Below are positions 1-5,231 of a DNA stretch of 5,231 nt, piece by piece. A program made the translations under genes and the position numbers. Position 1 is the stretch's first letter; the number at the start of each line of letters is the position of its first letter. Under the pieces are notes generated by a model that saw nothing but the letters and a program-made list of their open reading frames with translations, did not search any database and was not told the DNA's origin. The stretch comes from Acidobacteriaceae bacterium (GTDB lineage: Bacteria; Acidobacteriota; Terriglobia; Terriglobales; SbA1): contig PMHI01000420.1 in assembly GCA_003156615.1 (NCBI GenBank), positions 3,839 to 9,069 on the forward strand. The letters are read 5' to 3'.

Positions 1-1010
1 ACTTCGAGCATTTCCACCGCCAGGTCGGGAAAGATTCTCTGTTCCTCCAGACTGCTGGCCAGCCCCTGCCCTTCGCGAACTCTCACGCTCGCCCGCATGA
101 CACCCTTCAGGATGCGGCGGCTGCTCATCGAGGTGCCCGCCGTTTCCATCGAAGGCACCAGCGGCAGCCCGCCTTGCAGCAGCGTAGCCAGCATCCGCGA
201 AAAAGTAGCCACCTGGTGTTTCAACCGGATATCACCGAGCAACGGCAGACTCAGGATCACTCGGTCAACCTGGTCGGCCCCACGATCCGTCTTTCGCCAT
301 TGCCAAAACACAAAACTCAGCAGCGCCAGTCCGATCACGATGAACGGAAAGTATTTCTGCGCGTCCTGGCCCACCGCCAACATGAACAGCGTAATCGCCG
401 GCAGTTTCGCGTCCAGACTATTGAACAGATCGGCGAACTTAGGTACCACATAGGTGAACAGAAACATCACCATGAGCGTCACCACACTGACCAGCAGCGT
501 GGGATAAATCAGCGATACGAACAACTTCTTCCGGAAAGTCATCGCCAGGCGCTGAAAGTGAATGTAGCGGTTTAGCACCTCGTCGATGTTTCCGCTCTTC
601 TCTCCAGCCATCAGCGTCGTGGTATAGATCTTCGGCACCATGGGATGCGCGGCGAAGGCATCCGACAACATCTCTCCGCCTTTTACCCGCTCCCGCACGT
701 TCTCTAAGACCTGCCGCAGATTCGCATCTTTTTGCCGCTTGATCAGCAGATCGAGCGAGTTCAGAATCGGCAGCCCAGCCTTGATCAGAGTTAGAAACTG
801 CTGGTTAAACACCAGAAACGAGCTGTTCTTTAGCTTGCGTCCGCGGCGCAACGAAAAGCCGCCAGACAGCAATCCCTGCGGCTTGACCCAGTGGACCAGA
901 TAGCCTTGCGAGACAAAACGGTCCCGCACCTCCGCCACCGAGTACCCTTGCTCCACCTGCTGATGAGTGTGGCCACGCTCGTCCGCGACTTTTACGACGA
1001 ATTCCGCCAT
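1..1010 (-). CDS. gspF/pilC: Type II secretion / type IV pilus platform protein, GspF/PilC family (3' end outside window)
   Basis: This is a polytopic inner-membrane protein that forms the platform between the assembly ATPase and the pseudopilus or pilus. 336 complete codons are visible and the frame is open to the left edge, so about 60-70 residues, including the last membrane helix, are missing compared with the usual ~400. The family's two repeated T2SSF domains are visible. The first covers about residues 66-189, with the AGLPILNSLDLL motif near 78-89, GEKSGNIDEVL at 136-146 and a membrane helix at about 166-189. A second helix lies at about 218-236. The second domain starts near 267 with FSRMLATLLQGGLPLVPS. 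The N-terminal ~45 residues match the short cytoplasmic lead-in common in this family. The ATG at 1010 is chosen because that lead-in begins there; upstream GAGAG/GGA is only a weak ribosome site. No ATPase (PilB/GspE) or PilT gene is upstream, so pilus and secretion roles cannot be separated. Confidence 0.95.
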   Translation of the reverse strand, partial: MAEFVVKVADERGHTHQQVEQGYSVAEVRDRFVSQGYLVHWVKPQGLLSGGFSLRRGRKLKNSSFLVFNQQFLTLIKAGLPILNSLDLLIKRQKDANLRQVLENVRERVKGGEMLSDAFAAHPMVPKIYTTTLMAGEKSGNIDEVLNRYIHFQRLAMTFRKKLFVSLIYPTLLVSVVTLMVMFLFTYVVPKFADLFNSLDAKLPAITLFMLAVGQDAQKYFPFIVIGLALLSFVFWQWRKTDRGADQVDRVILSLPLLGDIRLKHQVATFSRMLATLLQGGLPLVPSMETAGTSMSSRRILKGVMRASVRVREGQGLASSLEEQRIFPDLAVEMLE

Positions 1011-1310
1011 GGTTCCGTTCTCTCGGTAGCCTTTCTCTGCGCTGCCTGCGCGGCGCGCTACCGTCCCCGCCTAGTCTAACATCCCGCTTGTAACCCCGAG
1101 CGTAGATCAGCCCCACTCCCGGCCCTTGAGGTTTCACAACGAACCTCTCCCACCTCGGTCTTCTGAACCGGACGGCTTCCCCCGTGCTGCCAACCATCAA
1201 TCCAGATGCCGGTTTGAGCCCCTGAGGGAGTTGCTACATTCGGCGCGGATGATTTGTATTGTAAGTCTATGCACATCAATGCGATAAAACTATTTATCTC
1301 GCCTAAATGT
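1011..1310. other. Intergenic gap between gspF/pilC and the lolA-like gene
   Basis: These 300 bases hold no convincing gene; the open frames crossing them have no recognisable protein character. The half next to gspF is GC-rich. Positions about 1245-1305 are clearly AT-richer than the surroundings. On the minus strand this patch contains TTGATG followed 15 bases later by TACAAA, and an overlapping TACAAT, so it is a reasonable place for a gspF promoter. The match and spacing are poor and the 5' leader would be over 200 bases long. A small inverted repeat lies at 1128-1147. Confidence 0.5.
1128..1147. repeat. Small inverted repeat (hairpin) in the gspF leader
   Basis: GAGGTT at 1128-1133 is the exact reverse complement of AACCTC at 1142-1147, with an 8-base loop that can be closed by one more T-G wobble pair. 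It lies downstream of lolA and upstream of gspF on the minus strand. No run of T follows it in the direction of transcription, so it is not a standard intrinsic terminator. It could be chance or a leader structure. Confidence 0.35.
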
Positions 1311-1979
1311 TCAGTGCTCAGGCTCACTCTCCACCGTCTCCGTGCCCGGCGGTGAATGGAACTCGAAGCGCCCATCCGGGATGGCCTCGTTTTCCTTCAG
1401 ATCGCTGAACCGGTATTCCGTCACCGACCCATCCACTTCCTCGACGACAATCCGCGTAATCCTGTGCTCCGGCGTCACCTCCAGCAGGATCTCGCTGACT
1501 CGGTCGGCCAAGGCTTGCGGCACTCCCCGCAACACCACATCCCCGGCGGTGAACGGCGCAACATCAGGAGCTAGCGACAATCCCTGCAACTCCTTTTCCA
1601 ACTTGCTCTTGCCTAGTAAGAATGCAAGCGGAGAGCGAATGTCGTCCAGCTTCCGCGCCTCGGTTCTGCGCGCCTGCCGGTCACCTGGGACGTAAAACCA
1701 CGCATCTTTCCCGTCACTCACAAACAGCTTCTCCCTGGGAGAACGGTACTCCCACCGCATCTTGCCAGGTTTTTTCACCCCGCCTTTCGCCAGCCAAACC
1801 GTCCCCGCCTCCGTCCGCTCCATGCCCGACCCGCGATAAACCTCGGTAAACTCCGCCTGCAAACTGCGCAAGTGGTTGTAGTGCTCATCCACAGCCGCGG
1901 CGATCGATTGGACGTCTTCAGCCACAGCGCCAGCCGAGCTGATCATGACCAGCAACATCATGGCGGCAAACCTAAGCAT
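1311..1979 (-). CDS. lolA: LolA-like outer-membrane lipoprotein carrier protein
   Basis: LolA proteins carry lipoproteins across the periplasm from the LolCDE complex to the outer membrane, using a half-open beta-barrel. The product is 222 residues from the ATG at 1979, close to the usual ~200-220. It starts with a clean signal peptide: a short basic start, hydrophobic MMLLVMISSAG, and an AVA|ED cleavage site after residue 20. Family hallmarks follow: QAEFTEVYRGSG (41-52), KMRWEYRSP (73-81), LFVSDGKDAWFYVPGDRQ (85-102) and a C-terminal FEFHSPPGTETV (206-217). The open frame extends further to an ATG at 2024 and a TTG at 2036, but those starts would put up to 19 polar residues before the signal peptide. 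The 1979 ATG is preferred for that reason, although the nearest GAGG is 16 bases upstream. No LolB or LolCDE gene is nearby. Family assignment is firm; client lipoproteins are unknown. Confidence 0.9.
   Translation of the reverse strand: MLRFAAMMLLVMISSAGAVAEDVQSIAAAVDEHYNHLRSLQAEFTEVYRGSGMERTEAGTVWLAKGGVKKPGKMRWEYRSPREKLFVSDGKDAWFYVPGDRQARRTEARKLDDIRSPLAFLLGKSKLEKELQGLSLAPDVAPFTAGDVVLRGVPQALADRVSEILLEVTPEHRITRIVVEEVDGSVTEYRFSDLKENEAIPDGRFEFHSPPGTETVESEPEH
1917..1979 (-). other. Signal peptide of the LolA-like protein
   Basis: Residues 1-20 form a Sec-type signal: MLRF, then a hydrophobic core, then AGAVA before ED. There is no lipobox cysteine, so the mature protein should be soluble in the periplasm, as expected for LolA. 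Confidence 0.75.
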
Positions 1980-2036
1980 CACAGGTGATTCTACGCCTCG
2001 GTCTTTAGTCGTCTGATCTTGCATCTTTGGCGGCAA

Positions 2037-2190
2037 CCTTGCGAAGCGCCCAAGATGCGGCTGGCCCTAAGGGCGGGTGGATCGCCCCCGAATGCGTTTC
2101 ACTCGGCATTCCCGGAAGTCGACCCATTCCGCAGTGTAAGGCGACGGCGACATTCGGAGAGTTCAGGGAGTCCCGGTTCCCGCAGTTATT
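2037..2190. other. Intergenic gap between lolA and the isochorismatase-family gene
   Basis: The 154 bases contain no supported gene. A short GGGCG / CGCCC inverted repeat (2071-2075 and 2083-2087, 7-base loop) is present without a T-run. It could attenuate read-through from the upstream hydrolase gene but is not a recognisable terminator. Promoter elements for lolA are not evident. Confidence 0.3.
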
Positions 2191-2757
2191 CTAGAGAGCG
2201 GAGCCTTTCAATATTTCCTCCGTATCGACTACCGTGGCGAACTCCTGGTGAAGATCGCTGAGAGCCGCAGAATGAACGGCTTCAGCGGGACGCATTGTAC
2301 CGTCCAAGGTCGGCCGGGCGAAGGTCGCGGTGGCATCGGAAACCACGTACGTCTCGAACCCCAGATTTCCTGCCATCCGAGCAGTAGTTGAGACGCAGTG
2401 GTTTGTGGTCAGACCGACAATGACGAGCTTGTCGATACCGTCCCGACGCAGGTCTCTCTCTAGGTCCGTCCCGATAAAAGCGCTGTTCACATGCTTGCGG
2501 TAGATGGGTTCGCCAGTTTTGGGAGCCGCTAGAGCTTGAATCGCATTGCCGGGAAGACCTGGACGCAGGGGACTATCGGGTTCTACCGAATCGTGAACCA
2601 CGTGCCGGATGGGTCGCCCACTCTTACGCCAGCTGTGCAGAAGTCGCGCGATATTCGATTCCGCGTTCGGATTATTGCGCTGGCCTCTATGAGGATCGAG
2701 GAACGCTTGCTGCACATCGACTAGGATAAGCGCGGTGGATTGCGATAACTTGGCCAT
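2191..2757 (-). CDS. Isochorismatase-family cysteine hydrolase
   Basis: This is a 188-residue single-domain enzyme of the isochorismatase/nicotinamidase-like superfamily, full length for the family. The catalytic triad is readable: Asp14 in ALILVDVQQAF, Lys88 in YRKHVNSAF and Cys121 in TTNHCVSTTARMA. The Leu116-Thr117 stretch sits where the family has its non-proline cis-peptide. The Rossmann-like core strands IDKLVIVGL (108-116) and FETYVVSDA (134-142) are both present. It lacks the aryl-carrier domain of EntB-type proteins and has no siderophore genes beside it, so true isochorismate hydrolysis is unlikely. Family members hydrolyse nicotinamide, ureidoacrylate, N-carbamoyl compounds or other small amides, and the substrate cannot be chosen from sequence. 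The ATG at 2757 gives the normal N-terminus; upstream there is no good Shine-Dalgarno sequence. It is probably transcribed alone, with 139 bases to the permease relic behind it. Confidence 0.92.
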   Translation of the reverse strand: MAKLSQSTALILVDVQQAFLDPHRGQRNNPNAESNIARLLHSWRKSGRPIRHVVHDSVEPDSPLRPGLPGNAIQALAAPKTGEPIYRKHVNSAFIGTDLERDLRRDGIDKLVIVGLTTNHCVSTTARMAGNLGFETYVVSDATATFARPTLDGTMRPAEAVHSAALSDLHQEFATVVDTEEILKGSAL

Positions 2758-2896
2758 CTGGATAGGGCTTCGTTTTGACTACTTCCGATGCTTGTCATGT
2801 TGGATTCTCAAGCGTCGGCTTTTGGTGCGGAAATTCGACAGCACTGGCTCCTACACGGGCGCAAGCTGCGACGATACAAGCGACGCCGGTGAGTGA
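2758..2896. other. Intergenic gap upstream of the hydrolase gene
   Basis: I see no gene, strong promoter or terminator in these 139 bases. The gap must contain the hydrolase promoter if that gene is transcribed alone. Short open frames on either strand here are without family resemblance. Confidence 0.3.
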
Positions 2897-3526
2897 TTAC
2901 TCGTATCGCAGTGCCACCATGGGATCGACCTTCGCTGCGCGTCTTGCAGGCACAAAGGCAGCAAGGCTTCCCATCAGCGCGATTGAGCATACGGCGAGCA
3001 CGAGGCTGACCGGGTCAAAGTCAGAGACCTGATACAACATCGAATCGACGTACCGAGCACAGGCGAATGAGAGCGGATCCAACCAGAACGCCCACCGTAC
3101 AATCAGCAAGCTTTCCCGCATGATCATCCAGATCACCTGCGCGCGTTGCGCGCCAAGAGCCATGCGCATCCCGATCTCGGTAGTACGGCGATGGGTGCGA
3201 TAGGCCAGCGTGCCGTAGAGACCGGTCGCAACCAGAAGAGCGGCGAGGGCGCCGAAAAATCCAGCGAGACGGGCGAACATCGCTGGCTGGGAATAAGACA
3301 TCTCAAATTCGGCCTGCTGGGTCACCGGTTCTTCCAGGGGAGTGTTAGGGTCGATCTGGTGCACCGCTTTTGCACCGCCGGGATCAATTTCGGGATCGTT
3401 TGACAGGGAGAGTATGCCCTCTTTTCTAATGCCCGTTTTTGGGCCAGTGGGCAACCGCCCGAGAAACGCCTTGATGTGTCGAGGTTCTTGACCGAGCCGC
3501 CCGGGACAGGAATAGGCGCGACCCAC
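2897..3526 (-). pseudogene. C-terminal remnant of an FtsX/MacB-like ABC permease (ADOP type)
   Basis: Only the C-terminal FtsX domain of a permease that is normally about 800 residues long remains. Convincing similarity begins near residue 39-45 (SNDPEIDPGGAKAVHQIDPN) and continues with MFARLAGFFGALAALLVATGLYGTLAY (a membrane helix at about 88-109), the cytoplasmic RTTEIGMRMALGA motif (114-126), MRESLLIV, then SMLYQVSDFDPVS, a last helix at about 173-193 and the typical ending VPARRAAKVDPMVALRYE. The N-terminal membrane helix, the periplasmic MacB_PCD domain and the first FtsX domain are absent. Between residues 143 and 152 the normal glycine-rich helix is replaced by VRWAFWLDP, which reads as a local frame slip. 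The first ~38 residues after the GTG at 3526 resemble nothing in the family, so the start is nominal. Intact members work with an ATPase in export or envelope remodelling; this copy is probably non-functional. Confidence 0.8.
3488..3516 (+). promoter_or_regulatory. Possible sigma-70-like promoter for the small membrane protein gene
   Basis: TTGACC (3488-3493) matches five of six bases of the -35 consensus and is followed after 17 bases by AATAGG (3511-3516), which matches only three of six bases at -10. It would start transcription about 50 bases before the ATG at 3575. It lies inside the permease relic, on the other strand. The weak -10 makes this speculative. Confidence 0.2.
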
Positions 3527-3574
3527 ACATCTTTCTACTGACTCAGTTCAATTGTCGCGGTCGCATCGCTTAGA

Positions 3575-3955
3575 ATGGAAACTAGGGGGCTGGTAATCAT
3601 TGCCATGACCGAAGCCACAATCCAGATTTCACCGGGTCCGCGCTTTCGAACGGCCATGATCCTGGCCGTTGTCGCGGACGCGCTGCAAATCGTCGTTTTT
3701 CCTAGTTTTGTTGAAGGCGCTCTTTCCCCCGCTGACGACATTCTCGATTTCGGCGTTGCAGCCATGATGATTAACCTTCTGGGCTGGCATTGGGAATTTA
3801 TGCCGACCTTCTTGGCTAAGCTCGTGCCCGGGGTTGATTTAGTTCCTTTCTGGACGATGGCAGTGGCAAACGTCTACCGCAAATCAAAGCGGATCGCGGT
3901 CACCACAGAAGAAGGTCACGAGGAACACCCCAAACTGGAAGGCCCGCGAGGTTGA
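3575..3955 (+). CDS. Small conserved-looking membrane protein of unknown function
   Basis: The 126-residue product is hydrophobic in its first 100 residues and ends in a charged tail rich in Lys, Glu and His. Likely membrane segments are about 26-44 (TAMILAVVADALQIVVFP), about 57-70 and about 82-100, the last containing the PGVDLVPFWTMAVANVY motif. The patterns ADALQIVVFP, EGALSPADDILD and LLGWHWEFMPTF look like a real conserved family; I recall similar unnamed proteins in acidobacteria and other soil bacteria but cannot give a function. Two starts are possible: ATG 3575, used here, and ATG 3605 (Met11). GGGGG at about 3586-3590 lies 15 bases before the second, slightly far for a ribosome site, and the first has none. 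It is divergent from the permease relic and followed after 51 bases by the VapB gene on the same strand. Confidence 0.75.
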   Translation: METRGLVIIAMTEATIQISPGPRFRTAMILAVVADALQIVVFPSFVEGALSPADDILDFGVAAMMINLLGWHWEFMPTFLAKLVPGVDLVPFWTMAVANVYRKSKRIAVTTEEGHEEHPKLEGPRG

Positions 3956-4006
3956 TGACCGCGGCCACGTCGATTCCTACTGCAGGGGTCTGACCATTCC
4001 GAGGAC

Positions 4007-4183
4007 ATGGCAACCAGCTTAGCCCTGGGTGACAACCTGATCGAAGCAGCCCGCCGCGCCGGTGGTCACAAAGCCAAAAAAGAGGCGGTCACCGCAGCCC
4101 TCGCCGAATACGTCGAACGCCGCAAGCAGCTTCGGATTCTGAAGGCGTTTGGTGTCCCCACCAAGCTCTACGGACCAAATTGA
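4007..4183 (+). CDS. VapB-type type II antitoxin, short orphan copy
   Basis: This 58-residue protein matches the VapB family (VapB_antitoxin type, formerly DUF2191). The N-terminal strand and helix LALGDNLIEAARRAGGHKAK are followed by KKEAVTAALAEYVERRKQLRIL, the ribbon-helix-helix DNA-binding part, ending at AFG near residue 49. Family members usually continue past this Phe-Gly with an acidic-aromatic stretch (such as DYDPDYDYK) that wraps the VapC toxin. Here that is replaced by VPTKLYGPN and a stop. No PIN-domain VapC gene follows: the next gene is convergent and begins its stop codon 16 bases later. The antitoxin could still bind DNA but probably not a toxin in the normal way. GAGG at 4001-4004 is only two bases from the ATG, too close for a good ribosome site, but the family N-terminus supports this start. 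Confidence 0.8.
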   Translation: MATSLALGDNLIEAARRAGGHKAKKEAVTAALAEYVERRKQLRILKAFGVPTKLYGPN

Positions 4184-4194
4184 GAACTGAGAAC
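4181..4194. repeat. Tandem TGAGAAC repeat, two copies
   Basis: TGAGAAC occurs at 4181-4187 and again at 4188-4194, followed by TG. The first TGA is the stop codon of the antitoxin gene. The repeat sits in the 16-base gap between two convergent genes. Confidence 0.7.
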
Positions 4195-4199
4195 TGTCC

Positions 4200-5201
4200 T
4201 CAAAGCTTCTTCACAATCGCGCAATACAAATCAATCGCGTCCCCCAGTTGCTGTTTCTCGATGAACTCGCCTTCGGTATGCGCGACGTGAATCGATCCCG
4301 GACCAATCAGCAGCGGTTCGCCCCAGTTCGTGAGCTTGGGAATATCAGTAGTGAATGCCGCGATCATCGAAGGCAAACCGTCAATGGTGCGCAGGCGCAG
4401 AAAAGGCAGCTCCAGAGGAAATTCAACCTTCACCTGATCGCCGGCCGCTGCGAGAATCTCGCGGCGGAGATCCTGCGATGAACCAACCAAACGATACACC
4501 AAGTCCGCGTGAGCGTAATCCGGAATCACGTTGGGCGCGCGTCCACCTTCGATCAATCCAATGTTGAACGTGCACGGACCAATCTCCGGATCGGAAGGCA
4601 ACGGCATTGCTCGCAAGCGCGCGAGAGCCTCAATCAACTTGTCGATCGCGGATTCGCCGAGTTCAGGATAGGCCGAATGCGCCATGCGTCCGGAAGCAGT
4701 CACTTCCACCCGCAGAGTTCCTTTCGACGCCCGCGCGATGCGGTTCTCGGTCGGTTCGCCGTTGACCAAATACACGCCATGGGTTTGCTGAGTCGCGGCG
4801 TAATCATTGGCTACCTTAGCGCCCAGGCTGTCGCGCTCTTCTCCCACCACGAACAGCAGTCCAACATAGATTTGCTCTCGTCGCAACCGTTCCGCAGCCG
4901 CGATCTGAGCGGCGATGATTCCTTTCGCGTCGCAAGAGCCGCGTCCGTAGATGCGCGCAGTATCTTCGGAAGAGGGAATGAATGGAGGAACGGTATCCAT
5001 GTGCGTGGAGAAAACCACTTTTGGATGCGGCTGCTCTGGCGATGTAGCATAGACGTTGAAGCGATCGTCCTGTACCGGCATTCTGCAAGTCTGGTAGCCG
5101 CCGCGGCAAAGCTCTCCATAGAGATAGTTTCCGACCGCAGCTTCGTTGCCTGAGATCGATTCGATGTCGATGAGTTGGCGAGTGAGCGTGATAGCGTCCA
5201 T
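4200..5201 (-). CDS. M20-family metallopeptidase/deacylase (ArgE/DapE/LysK-like)
   Basis: This is a complete 333-residue dizinc hydrolase that cleaves an acyl or peptide bond next to a carboxylate, cytosolic with no signal peptide. The catalytic set is intact: His67 and Asp69 in STHMDTVP, bridging Asp91 in GRGSCDAKG, general base Glu121 and ligand Glu122 in VVGEERDS, Glu149 in VNGEPT, and His308 in HVAHTEGEFI. The inserted dimerisation domain spans about residues 158-265 and holds His175 in GRMAHSAYPELGESAID and the GGRAPNVIPDYA loop. The start RQLIDIESISGNE is typical. It is somewhat shorter than ArgE (~380). Acetylornithine deacetylase, succinyl-DAP desuccinylase, LysK-type deacylase and dipeptidase activity all remain possible, since no arg, lys or dap gene is nearby. 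The ATG at 5201 gives the normal N-terminus; the upstream bases show no clear ribosome site. Confidence 0.93.
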   Translation of the reverse strand: MDAITLTRQLIDIESISGNEAAVGNYLYGELCRGGYQTCRMPVQDDRFNVYATSPEQPHPKVVFSTHMDTVPPFIPSSEDTARIYGRGSCDAKGIIAAQIAAAERLRREQIYVGLLFVVGEERDSLGAKVANDYAATQQTHGVYLVNGEPTENRIARASKGTLRVEVTASGRMAHSAYPELGESAIDKLIEALARLRAMPLPSDPEIGPCTFNIGLIEGGRAPNVIPDYAHADLVYRLVGSSQDLRREILAAAGDQVKVEFPLELPFLRLRTIDGLPSMIAAFTTDIPKLTNWGEPLLIGPGSIHVAHTEGEFIEKQQLGDAIDLYCAIVKKL

Positions 5202-5231
5202 CAGGGAAGAGAATAGCAGACGGAAAGCGCC

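Noticed and set aside
97..575. Two overlapping plus-strand open frames of 118 and 133 residues
   Set aside because: Both are antisense to the gspF/pilC coding region, which is unmistakable; the translations are low-complexity and Gln/His/Arg-rich.
805..1200. 131-residue minus-strand frame crossing the gspF start
   Set aside because: It overlaps the start of gspF in another frame and its Gly/Arg-rich translation looks like frame-shifted GC-rich DNA.
2071..2087. GGGCG/CGCCC hairpin as a terminator of the hydrolase gene
   Set aside because: The stem is only five base pairs and no T-run follows on the minus strand; described only as part of the gap.
2775..3032. 85-residue plus-strand frame over the 2758-2896 gap
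   Set aside because: About half of it is antisense to the conserved C-terminal end of the permease remnant, and it has no recognisable motif.
3535..3765. 76-residue minus-strand frame
   Set aside because: It is antisense to the small membrane protein, whose hydrophobic pattern is much more protein-like.
4184..4199. Possible start of a vapC toxin gene
   Set aside because: Only 16 bases remain before the convergent hydrolase stop codon, and no PIN-domain sequence is found on the plus strand beyond it.
4509..5153. 214-residue open frame on the plus strand
   Set aside because: It lies wholly antisense to the M20 hydrolase, whose catalytic motifs are all intact; its translation is Arg/Ser-rich with no family resemblance.
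1..5231. CRISPR array, tRNA, rRNA, transposase or insertion-sequence ends
   Set aside because: I found no regularly spaced repeats, no cloverleaf-like or rRNA-like stretches and no transposase motifs on either strand by eye.

Overview
This window most likely comes from a soil-type Acidobacteriota (Terriglobia/Koribacter-like) genome. That is an inference from moderately high GC, a degenerate ABC permease of the type that is hugely expanded in acidobacteria (FtsX/MacB-like 'ADOP' permeases), a VapB antitoxin, and the general style of the proteins. No single marker proves the taxonomy.

Layout. Positions 1-1010 (minus) hold most of a GspF/PilC inner-membrane platform protein of a type II secretion or type IV pilus machine; its C-terminus runs off the left edge. 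A 300-base gap with an AT-rich patch and a small inverted repeat follows. Positions 1311-1979 (minus) encode a LolA-like periplasmic lipoprotein carrier with a clear signal peptide. Positions 2191-2757 (minus) encode a stand-alone isochorismatase-fold cysteine hydrolase with an intact Asp-Lys-Cys triad. Positions 2897-3526 (minus) are the C-terminal remnant of an FtsX-domain permease. It has lost its N-terminal two thirds or more and carries what looks like a pair of compensating frameshift scars. On the plus strand, 3575-3955 is an unnamed small membrane protein, and 4007-4183 is a 58-residue VapB-type antitoxin with an altered tail and no toxin beside it. Positions 4200-5201 (minus) hold a complete M20-family metallopeptidase/deacylase that converges on the antitoxin gene.

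How the genes work together. The genes do not form an obvious pathway. The gaps between same-strand genes (139 to 300 bases) argue against one tight operon, though gspF and lolA are both envelope genes. The middle of the window (about 2760-4200) looks like a decaying accessory patch: a permease relic, an orphan antitoxin whose stop codon lies inside a short tandem repeat, and a small lineage-type membrane protein, set between intact housekeeping-type enzymes. I found no CRISPR array, tRNA, rRNA, transposase or convincing new system. The points most worth a second look are the decay scars in the permease and the toxinless VapB.
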